Assembly: GCA_950295325.1 (NCBI GenBank)
Contig: OX485803.1
Span: forward strand, 38,207,554-38,271,553
Reading direction: 5' to 3'
Length of the DNA stretch: 64,000 bases
Source: Polytrichum commune
Taxonomy: Eukaryota > Streptophyta > Polytrichopsida > Polytrichales > Polytrichaceae
In this document: piece by piece, positions 31,889-44,200 of the stretch
How positions within the stretch are numbered: position 1 is the first letter of the stretch
How the letters are laid out: each line of letters opens with the position of its first letter
Translations under genes and position numbers: made by a program
Notes under the pieces: model-generated
The model's database searches: none
Told to the model about the DNA's origin: nothing
The model's input: only the letters and a program-made list of their open reading frames with translations

Positions 31889-33452
31889 GAGAAATTTAAT
31901 AATATATTGATTAATAATTGATTAAAACCAACAATCCAAATATCAATTTTAATATATTTAAAATTTTATGATAAATTTTTTTGATATAAAAAAGTGATGT
32001 TAAAGATTGCAATGACAGAAATATTGTTTAAAATTGAATGATACAAAATTTTGAATAAAAATTTGAGAAAAAATCATTCAAAAATAACAATGTTGTGAAA
32101 TGCATAATCATAAAAACAAATGAATAATTGTTTTGAAATAATCATGAACCTTTTTCCATAAAATTTTATAATAATTTTTTTCTACCTAATGATCACAGTG
32201 ATATCATTTATATTAAATTTTAATAATTTATGGATATATAATAAAAATATCTATAAATATTATAGAGGGATAAAACTAATTTTAATGTTCATGTTGCTAT
32301 TGAAGAATAATCATGATAATCTAATGTATCAACAAATTAATTGTACATATTAATTTTACAATGAATCAAATACTAGTTTAAAATAAAATATGAAAATCAA
32401 ACCTTAATACATTAAAATAAAAGTTTGAATTATATGTTATTTTTATTAAATATATACCTTATTCAATCTAAAAGTCATGCCAACTGATTGAAATTTTTTG
32501 GTACAAATTTAAAAATAAAATATTATGATTGAAGTTTATTAAATATAATTATTGAACATTTATTGTTTCATAAGAATCCATTGGTTATCTTGAAGCCTTT
32601 TTTGATGTGTGACAAATATAAATATTCATGCAAAATTGAGATAGTAGTAAAACTTACACTACAATGCTATACATGATTTTCATCATTGTTGTCAGTATAA
32701 GAATTTTACATGCACGATTTATATATAGTCCTTTACAACCTACACCAAGTACAATTATCTCATGTTACATCCTTGTCAGCATGTGTGATCCAAAAGTCAA
32801 TGACATTACATCATCTTTGACTTCTTTAATCAAATGTTTTCAAGTCTTGAAAACTGCAATTTACATTGTTGCGTGAATCTTGCAGAAATCTCCCACATGA
32901 ACATTGTGTGAAGTGGTTTTGAATTTGCATATGTGTTGAATATGGTCTAAACAAGTGTTACAAGATTCTGAACCTAATTTGATTAATTAAAATTCTTTGA
33001 TTCATAAGGATGTTGTAAGCCAAAATACATTCCATACAGTTGTTTTTCGGAATGCTTACTTAATTCATGTCTTGCTCGTGTATTGAGAAATACATAGTGA
33101 AGTTAAAATCCAAGTTTGGTGTTGGTGTTGATCACCTTTATTTAGCTAGCCAATATGTTCTCTTAACAATACATGATTTCCTAGGTCAATGGGTCAATCA
33201 TAAATAACATGATTTTTGTAAAAAATATAATAAAATTAACTATATAATGTTATTTAAGTATTTAAATAAAATTTTATATGTTTGAGATTTATTTTTATTC
33301 ATTTCAAATAACTCCCATACAAATGTCATGTAAAATTAATAAAATTCATAAGGTAACTGGACTCAATATTGGTATTTCATAGAGTAACATATTTTTAAAA
33401 AATGGGTCCAATTCTTTTTAAAAGTGAAAGTTGGCATTCAGTTTAGCGACAA
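31401..33452. other. Very AT-rich intergenic DNA
   Basis: A (TA)n microsatellite lies at about 31853-31884. From there to 33452 the sequence is extremely AT-rich with no open frame of interest. Similar AT-rich DNA continues beyond 39547, so this is probably the single ancestral spacer that received the 33461-39539 insertion. Confidence 0.5.
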
Positions 33453-33713
33453 TTTATTTAGGGGATTGATATTTCCACACTTTTTTTGGCTAGATTCTTA
33501 CCTATGCTATATGATTGTGGATAGTTATAACATGATAGCCTACCAAAATACCAAAATAATAAGGATGACCAACTAGTCATTTAGTAAGTAGAGTAAGGCT
33601 AACCAACTAGTTATTTAGGGGGATACCCCATTAGAGGCAGGTACAACCCTGCCTTATCTGCCGCCCAGGCTAGCTGCTAGGCAGGGAGGCAACCCCACTG
33701 CAGGGGTAGGTGA

Positions 33714-35305
33714 ATGAGTGCGAGAATCGAGGGAGGCAGCGGACAGGGATGTGGAAGCTGCCCGGAAAGCTCCAACCGGGGCCTGCTGCAGAGCTTCGAA
33801 ATAGGGGCTTTCATATCTCAGTCCTTAGAATATTACAGAGCAGGCTTCAAAGCTCTCACGCAGATGGTTGCAAAATTTGAAATTAGGGTTGTGCAAAAAA
33901 TGGACCCCGATGTCGGGAAGCTCATATTTTTTCTAATATTCCAGCTCTTCTTGCTTGCCACCTTGGAGTGTATATCTAGAGACAATGAGGCGGTTCTACT
34001 GTGGTACTTGCAACAATTAGGTTGCTTGACATTTGCATTGCATGGGTTCAAATTGTGGAGTGGGAGACAATCACGACGCTTGTGGGCTCATGATCGAGGG
34101 TTGCACAAACCTGGATTCTTCGACCAGATTCTGTTGGGGTCATTCAATGAGAGGGAGTTCAAAGGACGCATACGAATGGATATTTTGACTTTTGAGTACT
34201 TGTGTAGTACTCTCGCACCCGATTTGCAGACACAAGACACGAGATTGCGTTTGGCCATCCCAGTTCAGGTGAAGGTTGTTGTATCAATTTCTAGATTGGC
34301 TACAGGTAATTCCATGCAGTGCATTGCCGATTTATACAAAATTGGCTTATCTTCTAGTCAACATGCAGTCTCCCAATTTTTTGTTGCCCTAAAAAAAATT
34401 TGCTAGGAAAATTCATCAATTGGCCCTCTCCTTCTATTATGGAAAGATATGCACAAGAATTCCAAGACTTGCACCAAATTCCCTACGCGGTGGGGGCTTT
34501 TGATGGCTCGCATATATCCATTATTGCACCCCGACTGCATGCTCCAGATTACTACAACCACAAAGGATTCCATTCAATTCTATTGCAGGGTGTGGTGTCA
34601 GCGAAATGTTTGTTTTGGGATTTTGACATAGGCTGGGCGGGTTCGATGCACGATGCCAATCTCTGGGGTCGGACCGCAATCGGTCAGTACTACGAAGCAG
34701 ATAAGCTCTCACCTTATGCTTTGGTTGGTGATGCCGCGTACCCATGTAGACCTTGCATGTTGGCTCTTTTCAAGGGCCACAAAGACGGTCTTTCACGGGA
34801 GGAGTACCATTGAAACTTTGTCCAAAGTTCCACACGCATGTGCGTCGAACATGCATTCAGAATGCTTAAAGGCAGATGGCGAATTCTTTTGAAGAGGATG
34901 GACGTGCATTTGAAAAACGTGCCCGATGTGGTTTCTACATGCTTGGTTTTGCACAACATATGCATAATTTTCGGAGATACATTTTGGAGAGAAGAATGGA
35001 TGCGAGAGGCCACTGACGAGGTGTACAACGGACTAGTAATCCCACAAGTGCCAGGTTCCTCCGCGTGTGAACGAATGGCCGTGGCGAACTTGACATTGCA
35101 CAACTTGGCCGGCATTGACGACGCATTACGAGAAACTCTAGAATACATCAAGAAAAAAAACGCTATGGCATTTGAAATTTCAATGTGCACTGCCGGAAAA
35201 TCATTCAAAGAGTTGTCCGTAAGACGAAATAGAATTGCAAGAAGTCTTTGGATGACAAAGACAAAGGCGTGCATTGCTCAAATTTTTATTGATGACTTGG
35301 AATAG
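33714..35305 (+). pseudogene. HARBI1-like DDE transposase, frameshifted with one internal stop
   Basis: Three consecutive open segments belong to one protein: 33714-34406, about 34400-34813, and the same frame on to 35305. The segment joins are a frameshift in an A-rich run near 34391-34412 and a TGA at 34811-34813 in what should be the stretch between REEYH and NFVQSSTRM. The nuclease acts on transposon ends as part of a two-protein complex. Catalytic positions are visible: first Asp in AFDGSHI, second in VGDAAYP, and Glu in CVEHAFRMLKGRWR. LVLHNICI follows, as in the DDE_4 family. The N-terminal helix-turn-helix-like part lies around SISRLATGNSMQCIAD. The first 60 or so residues are not clearly part of the family, so the native start may lie further in. 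Confidence 0.88.
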
Positions 35306-35507
35306 GAACAATATGTTTTCAAAACTTCTCTACTAATTTTTGCATTGTTTGTTGTATGCTCATCAATAAAGTCATTTTCATGTCATCACTTGCCTTCAAA
35401 CTATTCATAAGTTTGTTGCTACTTTCTTCAATCCTATCAAGGCATCGGTTTAGAAAATTTTCCTCCTTGCGTTTGGGCTCCGGAGATTTTTATGTGCTCT
35501 CACCACT

Positions 35508-37478
35508 TTTGTGTTCCGTGGTGTTCGTTAAGGATGCGCTTGTGGACTTCGGACCATTTGGAAAAGTTGCACTCACATGCGCATGGGAAATGACATGCGC
35601 ATTGTCAGACATGAATTCCTCCACAAGTTGGTACCATTGACATTTCTCTGAACGATCTGATCCGGACCGCATATTCATGGCCTTGTTTTCCTTGTAGTCG
35701 TTGTAAATGGAACTCCACTCCTGCAAGCCTCACTGTCCTTTATGAAATCCGGACAGAGGGACACAAGTTTCGTGTGTAACCGGGACCAATTGTCCACTCC
35801 TGCACAATATTTCAAAAAACAAACCACAATTTCAATACGCACACCGCGAATGACTACTTGGCAAATGACATTTGAATTCTAACAAAATTACGAATGAACA
35901 TTATCAAACAAAATTGGGAATGAGCACACTTCATATTGAACGAAATAATAATAGTTAAAAGCAAACAATGCTGCTTATTGCCGGAAATGGGGTTTTAATA
36001 ATGCCAAATCGAGCACCTTAGACAGATCTATACTTCTTTAGAATAGAGCCAAAGTAATTTAAAACCTAACCATGCTTAAAATGAATTTTAAAAGAGGTAT
36101 TGGGTGTGGTATCAGGAAAACATATGTCCTTTAAGGGTTAACCCCCCCACTGTTGCAACAGACTGCAGAATTCAGCTGTAAGCACAGTACAGTCTGTTTG
36201 CAACTGGTTTGTCCCCGACCCCTGCATTACTGAGGCGATTTACAGGTCTGTTACTCGTAGAAAAAAACCCTGGATTACAGAAAATACACTCTGTTGGCCC
36301 TGGTTTATATTCTGCAGACAGGTTACAGACCTGCCCTAATTAATTAGGCTTACAGAAAATTAATTCGGCTTACAGAAAAATTAGCTTACAATTAGGCTTA
36401 CAGAAAACAGGAATTTGGTGAAACCAGCTTAAACCGTAAATATGAAAAAGAAAATTGGGGTCAAATTACGAAAAAATAATTATTTCCACTGTAGCAGTAA
36501 TCAATTTAAGCTGCAGGCAGGTGATATACGAAAAAAATAAAAAATAAAAAAAATACATTTGTTTAGCCAATTAATATACTATCACTACATTCGTTAATTG
36601 GACACTTTGTCTTGCCCTGAATTAATATATGGACAACAACAACATGGTCTAATGTATGGGTCGCCCTACCTAAACCATCTTGGCTCCCATTTCTCAATTG
36701 GGTTCTTGAATGAACACCTGCTTCAAAAAATTTGCATCTCACAACATACTCCAATACTTGTGTGATTTTATCCTTGTTCGTATATTTGGAGTTGTCTCAA
36801 AATGCCAAAACATTACGAAATCAACGAATATAGTGATTACTTCTATAGTGAGCAAACAAGCAAGCTAGTTACAATTGCTATGCACATACCTTTTGACCAC
36901 ACTTATAATGGAAAGCACGAAAGAATAAAAAAACAAAAAAAAATTCAAGAGGCACACCTTGCTTTGGCGGTGCATTGAATGTGTTTTGCATCTCCCCCCG
37001 AAGCGAAATGAGTTGAATGACCCAATGGTCCTTCCAATGGTGAGCATGCTTCAAGAGCTCCACATCCTCTTTTGCATCGTCCAATTCCATAATTTCCGGT
37101 TTTTTTCGGGGAGTTTTTTTTTTAAAAAAAAAATTAATTTTTTTTTATGGCCTTGGAGTGATCAATGACTGAGTCTTGAGGGCATCATTTTGGTGATTCT
37201 TCGGTGAGATCAATTGTGGCGCTAGGAGTGCCTTGTGCGGGAGCATTGAACCCATACCCGGGAATTGGAGGCATGTGCGAAGTGGAATATGAAAATGGCA
37301 ATTGATTCCCCACCCCATGAAAGCCATGAAAGAATGGTGCAGGAGGAATGGGAGGACGTTGTCCTAAATTTGGAGAGCCTGCGACAAGGGGCATTCCACC
37401 TGTCACAACACTCGCACCACCCACACCACTCTCACCACTCGCTAAACCCGCTTCCCGCAAATTACCTTGCGACTCCAT
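35508..37478 (-). pseudogene. Harbinger ORF1: Myb/SANT-like protein, several exons, damaged
   Basis: Four coding segments are visible on the minus strand: about 37478-37185 (Pro/Gly-rich, ending TIDLTEESPK), 37090-36955 (HWKDHWVIQLISLRGEMQ and NAPPKQ), about 36760-36672 (EYVVRCKFFEAGVHSRTQLR), and about 35800-35508 (EWSSIYNDYKENKAMNM, then CQWYQLVEEFM). Together they read as a plant Myb/SANT-like (trihelix-type) domain, the usual DNA-binding partner of PIF/Harbinger transposases. A 1-nt shift near 35729 separates DNWSRLHTKLVS from EWSSIYNDY, and the join after ESPK is unclear. Exon ends are approximate. Its 3' end faces that of the transposase. Confidence 0.7.
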
Positions 37479-39547
37479 TGAACCCTAAACCCAAATTCCA
37501 AAAACCCTTGAAAGTTGTTCAAAAGTGAAGCAAAACTAGGATCCTAAATTTAAAATAATAAAAAATAAAAAACCAGATTAGAGGACAAACACAAATCTCA
37601 CCTTGGGAGGACGGCATATGCTTGCTATTGAAGTTGGTGCAGACAGGTGCCTCGCAAAACAGGAGCCTGCTCTTGAAGCTCGCAGGTCACCTGCTCGCAG
37701 CCTGCTACAGTCTACTACAGCCTGCTACAGTCTGATCTCCGGCTGATGTGGCCGGTGCTGATGTGGCAGTTGATGTGGACCTGGTTCCCAGGGACGTCGC
37801 CGGGGGGGGGGGGGGGTCAGAGAGCCAGGGCTCCTTCCCCGGAACTTGGTGGGCTACTCCGGCACCATGACAGGTCACCCTCCCGTTGGCACACCTGCCC
37901 CTAGTGGGGTACGGAAGCCCAAAAAGGGCCCAATCATGAACGGGGAAGGGCTGTACTTGCCCCTAGTGGGGTACAGCCCTTAGTAAGTAGAGTTAGGGTA
38001 ACCAACTAGTCATTTAGTAAGTAGAGTAAGGGTAACCAACTAGTCATTTAGTAAGTAGAGTAAGGGTAACCAACTACTTATTTAGTAAGTAGAGTAAGGG
38101 TAACCAACTAGTTATATAATAAGTAGGCCTAGCCACTAGGCCCAACACCACCCTAAATCCGGCCTCCCCAAAAAAGACATGAGGCCCACGGCCCCACCCC
38201 GCCTTGGTGGCAAGGACCACCCCCGCCCCCCACCCCACCGCTGTCGTGATGTAAATACGTACACTATATAGATGTGTACATATTTAATATTGTATTGTGA
38301 TTCTTGGTCTTGGAGAAAAATAATAAAGAATAGAAGTAGATTACTTTTTTTTATTTACTCATAGTTTATTTTAGTTATCATTATCTAAGGATAGAAGTGG
38401 ATAGAAGTTGCTTACCTTTATGTTTACTCATAGTTACTCTTAGTTATCTTTACCAAAGGATAGAAGTTGCTTACCTTTTTGTTTATTCATAGTTTACTCT
38501 TGTCTTTTAGTTATCTTGAGTTACTTTGGACCAATGGGTGATTAGAAGCCATGTGATGAGGATAAGAGAGAACTTTGTCTCTCGCATGGATAGGGAGAGG
38601 TGGTGAAAGAAAGAGGTTATGTGATTATTGTGGAAGGGAAGTTGTGGAGAGAGAGAAGTGGATTCGAAGCTCACGGTGTGAGTTGTTTTTGAGAAGAATA
38701 TGAAATAAAATACGAGGGATTTGTGATTCATGAGAGATCTCACTTGTTGTTTTGGAAGTTAGCAATCAAGATTTGTGCTTGTTTGAGTGGAGGGAAGTCT
38801 GTTGGTTCTTAAAAGAAGAGCTAAGACTTCGACCGACCATAGAAGACGGACAAATTGAAGAATTGAAGGCTTCAAGACTCGAATGTGTGGTTGCTTGTGG
38901 CACGTTGTCTTTTTCTTGTGTGTGTGATTCCAAGCCGGTTTTGGAGGCTAGTTGCATTTCATTTCTGCATCGTAATTTGTTTCCTGTGTGACAACGAAGT
39001 GGGATTAATGACCCACAAGGTTGTTTGTGACAACGAAGTGGGATTGATCACCCACAAGGTTGTTTTCTGTCGTTCCCACTGGTGAGGCGCGATTGCTGGT
39101 CACCGTGGGTTTGAAAGTTTAGGAGCCAATCTTTCGGACGTCAGCTCGTGTTCTGACGTCCCGTTTTACCCGTCCGAAGCCCGTGGTTTCTTATTACACT
39201 ACCCTTACCCTTTACCCATATAGAGCCGCAACAGGATAGGTTGACAGGAAAGAGGTTGAAGATTAGAAGAAATTGAAGAAATTGAAGACTTGAAGACCAG
39301 AAGATTCGACGGGTCCGATAAAATCTAGTTGCAGCCAGAAGCCCAGTGCTTTCCCAAGGCGGAACCCTCTCTACACAACACCGCCACCTAGGATCATTGA
39401 GGCCCTTGGATGGGCCTTGGTGGATCAACGGTCCGGATGCACCATGAAGAATCTCATATATAGCGCCTCAATGACACGGCAACCGAACCGGCAAAAAGGT
39501 GTAAATCTAGCCAAAAAAGGTGTGGAAATATCAATCCCCTTTATTTA

Positions 39548-41244
39548 TGTGTAAATAAGATTATTTAAAAATAAGATTTCATAATACTTAGCAAATTTTG
39601 ATATTTATTTGAAGGATGTAAATACATTTAAGCATGTATAAAACATAGCAAATAACTATTGGAATACAACATTGCTACTTTACAATAATAATCAACCATT
39701 TAAATTCTAATTTGTTTTAGATATCATATTGATTAATTTTCACCTCCAACCTTGATAACCAATATGGTCATTTTTAAAAATAAAAAATTGAAGATAAAAG
39801 ATGGTTTTTGGAAATTCAACCTATTTTTGTGAAATTAAATGGCTTAGCCAAGTGAAAAAATAATATAAAATATGTGTATATATGTATAAGGAACATGTGA
39901 TCAATATTATCACAAGTTGACTAAAAATAAAATATTAATTCATTTGGATTAAAATATCCATGTTCAAATGCTTCTTGTATTAATTAGATTTTACAAAAAA
40001 AATCATTTATTTTGTACGTAATATGAATCATGTAATGCTTTAGAATAAATATAAAGTATTTTTAAAAAGCTTAAAATATACTTCTAATTCATACAAGTTA
40101 TACATCATATTGCAATGAAAATAACCTTGATGTATAAATATTTATCATGGTGATGTATACCATATACAACTTTCACTCATAGAATCTATAAACATTATTA
40201 TTTTGCATTTAATTTGTAATATTTTAATGCATCATGCATAATAATCATATTCGTCTTTTAGCTTTTGAGATGTTATCGAGCTTCATGTGATTATAACATA
40301 TATATATTAATATATATATAAGCGCTACATAAATTTAATTTATGATAAATATTTATCTAGATATAATTAAAGAATGTTGGCATGGAGTTCACGGAGCTAT
40401 CTATGGTCATTAATCATATTATGAACATGTGCTATGCATACTAGTATTATGTTCTGTTGACATGTAATCTATATGCTTAGGATTGTTTCTTCTCTTTTCT
40501 TATGTTTTCATATTGAAAACACTAGCATTGACCTCACCATGTCAAGTTAGCCATTTATTAGAATATGTCGGAGTTTCTCAAAATTCTTTGGGCACCTCTG
40601 GACTCAAATTCTCTTGAGGTTCACATGTGTGTTATTCCAACACCCAACCGGGCTATTTGATGAGTGGAACTTCTTAGTTTATTGAGCAGGTTTCTCATAT
40701 ATTGAGCAGGTTGTCTTATCCCTTCTAAACACATGTCTTTTTGGCATCCTTGAAGCCACATCAAACCACATACCACTCTAATATAGGTGTATGATTAAGA
40801 TAAATAACTGATTTAAGCTCGTCTACACAAGAGTGAAGAATACGTCATGCATATGACAAAGCAAACCAATTTTGACATGTCTACGGGGGTAAGAAGATTA
40901 TGCATAGTGGCATGATTATTGGTCAGCTGATTTGCAATCAGTTTAGCTTGCCGCAAATTCAAGGTCTTGATCGGAAAAACAAAAAGGCCTCAGAGATAAC
41001 CTATTTGCCTGCTTCTTCTCTTTTTCAATTGTCTGGATACTATCTTCAATCCGTCTGTCATTGACACAAGCAGACATTCCTGTCCTTATCTAGACTAAGA
41101 GTCAATCCATCTGTCTATTCCATTTCATCTCTCTTTGCAAGCTTGAGAGAGAGATCAATATAATCGTCAAGAAGTAGCCTCAAACCTTCTCAAGGAAAAA
41201 AATGTATAGATATGGCAAACTTGGATTTTAAACTCATTTTCCTT
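39548..41244. other. AT-rich spacer with R1 copy 5
   Basis: 39548-40340 is extremely AT-rich and continues the DNA left of 33453. At about 40720-40830 lies a diverged R1 copy (ACACATGTCTTTTTGGCATC and CTAATATAGGTGTATGATTA). The final 200 bp should include the 3' UTR of the gene on the minus strand. No gene was seen. Confidence 0.45.
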
Positions 41245-44200
41245 TCACTTGTTTCCAATATCGATTAATTCTTGAGGATATATAGGCCACCATGTTTTTA
41301 CATGTTCTTGTCCCACCTTGACAGCTCTTGCACGGGGCTCTGTTCTTTGCATGGCACGGAGAGGTGTGTGCGTTAAATGAATATTGGCCTCTGCGCGAAC
41401 CTGCAAGGTTTTAAATACTTTAGCAAACATGATGCCAATTGAGACTTGAATGCTTATAGTTTCTTCATTAATTGTAACAGACCTTCTGGTGGAAACTACA
41501 CTGATAATCCCAATAAGTGCAGTGCTATAACTATTTCATGAGAAAGAAAAGCAAAGTCATTTATGTTCTATAATGTCCAAACAACCTATTATTCTTTTGT
41601 TAGTAAAAATTGAAGTCCTGAGTAAGACCCTATTGCACTGCACAACTCTGAATAGCAACACACACTAATTGGGATAATGAGTGTAGTACAGATGACGATG
41701 ACCAAGTAAAAACTAAAGATACCCCAAGATACTAATGACCAAGTGAAATATATACCTTGTGAGCCACCAGTCTAGACAACGCATCATTCCATAAATTACG
41801 TGCCGCTGGACGAATGAAACGCCAACCCAATCGTGGCTCTGCTCGAACCCTGTAAGAAACCAACAAGATTTATTCAGTATCCAATATATCATGGAACTGA
41901 CAGCTATTTCACAAATTTGTGCAACTTGGTGAGGCAATTAGGTCAATCTGCAGACTTTTGAAGGAGTAGGATTTCCTTTGACACTAATGTTGAACAGTCT
42001 AGATTCAAGAACGAATCTCAAATATCAAGACTTTTAAGAATATCAGGGTTGTGACATGTGGTACCCAACAAGCATGAAATGAATACGGTCTTCATGCTGT
42101 TTAATCATAGCCATGAGCTCAGAGTTGCGGAGTGTCCCCTTTTCACCAATCTCGACTCGGTGGACAAAGGCCTCTGGAGGTGATAACTTCACCAAAGCAT
42201 GGACGGCTTCCTTGTGAACATCGCTTATCACATCGTCCTCTTTCAAAGCATCGTGCACATATGTTGTCAGAAGATCGCGGTCCTTGGATTGAACTACTAT
42301 CTCTCCTATCGCCACCGTCTTAACCTCCAATGTAGAATACCTCTCTATCTCCTTTAATATTTCCGATGAATTGTGACTGCAAAGAAATAAGAGCCAACAC
42401 ACAAATTCAGTGAATGCTGTTTCCTCAAGGACAAACTTTTTCGAACCTGTTCACAGCATCCACAAACTTCTTCTCCGTGGAATCAGAGAGAATGAAGCAT
42501 GTTGCAGTGCCCAACAAGATCTCCAGCAGAGAAACATGCTGAAATGACTACAGAATGATGTTTTCCTTTTGTGGAAATATTGGGTGAAAGTAAATGACTG
42601 ATTGTGACTATTAGGGACAGAGTTACTACAAATGGTACACTCAGTGTTTTCCACATGTTAATCTGAAACGAAGGTTGCCTTGATCTAACCAATCTGAAAC
42701 AACCATACCCAAACACAGGAGTCAAGACAAACATTTTCAATCTCGATGTCACGAATATAGTGAGGTGAGGATTCTCCATACACACATACTTCTTCTCCAG
42801 AGAAGCAGTGAAGGTTGATAAGGCCCGGGGGCCAGGTCATGAATTTCTATGCTTCCCATCGAATGAAAAGTAGGATTGAAAAGCTCCACCGCAACTCATC
42901 ACAGGGCGGGAAATTACGCAACATACCTTACCCACTGTTTAGATAGGAAAATCCACACCAGGGTTTACTGGAATTCTGACACCAACCGATTTATACCTGT
43001 GTGTGCTCTACATTATGAACTCTATGCAAGCCCAGCCTATTGTGCTGTGGTCACTACACCTAATATGATATTTTGTGTGACTTACTATTTGGATTTACAT
43101 GGTGCTATATCATTTTACTATTAAAATAAATTTTTACCAAGTAAAATTGTCAATGTTCTATAATGTCCAAAGTACCAATTTAACATTTGTTGGTTAAATA
43201 TGACATGTACAATAAATAGACATAGCATTGCGTAATTCCAAATAGTAAGTCACACTAAATACCATATTTAGTGTAGTGGCGAGTTAGGGGTTGTGTCTAC
43301 TACAGCAAATTGCAAGGCAGACACGTGTCCATTACTGGATGTAGTGTTACCGATTACAGATGGTAATGTGCCTCCTTGTATCCAATCAAGAATAGACAAG
43401 CCAGGTCAGCAATACCACTTGGCCTGACCACCACAGGTTCAACAAATCCTAAATCTGAGATCCAAGATGAGAATCATGACAAACAACAAAAAGTAAGCAT
43501 TTAAGACACGTTTACCTTAGCATGTTTTTATAAGGTGATGGAAAAAAACTTACAGGAATTGTACTGGTCTATAAAGGTAAGGGGCTTTGCTTAAATAGAG
43601 GCTTCGAAGGGGTGTAGCGTCTGAAAGTGCCACGCCAACAGGGAAAGAGGAGGCAGCTGCAGCATTGTCCTTGAGACTGATATTTGAAGAGGTCAGCATT
43701 AGAGCTCCGGCTGCAAGCATGGCAGAAATTATGAAGATCCAGATAAATTCTGGGTGGAACCTATGGACGAAGAGGACATGGCGTTCTTCTTCCTCCCTTA
43801 CGTGACTCATTTTTGAACGTCGATGGATGTCGAAGAGCGACCTGCAGATTATAAGTTGTTAGAATCATGCTCCAACCAACAATCAAGGACCCTTGAGAGT
43901 GTCCGGTTGTATAAAACCATCAATAAGCTTGAGAACGACTGCCATATGCGAATATTATTCATGTGCAGGATTTCTCCATGAAATAAATGAAGACACAAAT
44001 ATTTCATGTCAAATTCGATGCGACATCGATGCATCTCTTAGTGGACACTGTAAACTCGAAAGTCACATTTTTGTGAGCAATGTTTCCTTTGACCTTTCAT
44101 TTCGAACTGCCTGAAGCATGTCCATATCTGGTGCATTCTATAGACTGCACAAGTAAGGTCGGAAAAGGGAAAGGCAGATTCGAAACTTTTTCCATGCATA

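Larger units (their letters stand above)
33618..37979 (+). mobile_element. PIF/Harbinger DNA transposon, 4.36 kb, two convergent ORFs
   Basis: Ends: left GGGGGATACCCCATTAGAGG, right (complemented) GGGCTGTACCCCACTAGGGG, continuing as imperfect inverted repeats for about 37 bp (GGCAGGTACAACCCT against GGCAAGTACAGCCCT). The flanking duplication is TTA at 33615-33617 and 37980-37982. TTA duplications, G-rich ends and the pair of genes inside (DDE transposase on plus, Myb/SANT-like protein on minus) define PIF/Harbinger. Both ORFs carry lesions, so this copy is not autonomous as it stands, but it has decayed little. A poly-G run lies at 37802-37816 near the right end. Confidence 0.92.
33545..38127. 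repeat. 34-bp tandem array, split by the Harbinger insertion
   Basis: The unit reads roughly AAGTAGAGTAAGGGTAACC then AACTAGTCATTTAGT. About one and a half units lie at 33565-33617. About four and a half lie at 37980-38127. The two halves are in the same phase, and the transposon sits between them with only TTA duplicated. Confidence 0.85.
33461..39539. mobile_element. Outer TIR transposon with 8-bp target duplication, host of a Harbinger
   Basis: The left end reads GGGGATTGATATTTCCACAC and runs on with a T-run and GGCTAGATT. The right end is the complement, with one T/C difference in the first 36 bases. Exact 8-bp direct repeats TTTATTTA flank it at 33453-33460 and 39540-39547. Without the nested Harbinger it is about 1.7 kb and contains a 34-bp tandem array, a roughly 63-bp tandem triplet (about 38329-38515) and a 37-bp tandem pair (about 38986-39063). 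No transposase belonging to the outer element was seen, so it is non-autonomous. An 8-bp duplication suggests hAT, but GGGG ends are not typical of that superfamily, so I leave it unclassified. Confidence 0.82.

Noticed and set aside
34714-35274. 186-codon minus-strand open frame
   Set aside because: It is the reverse shadow of the Harbinger transposase, whose DDE motifs are on the plus strand.
38243-39470. Solo LTR inside the outer TIR element
   Set aside because: A TG start is present and the sequence has an LTR-like feel, but no CA end with a matching 5-bp duplication could be found.
42660-42790. Extension of the 57-nt exon of the membrane-protein gene to read SGEEVCVYGESS and beyond
   Set aside because: The frame is open, but using the strong donor GAA|GTATGT at 42790 joins in phase to the next exon, whereas later donors do not.
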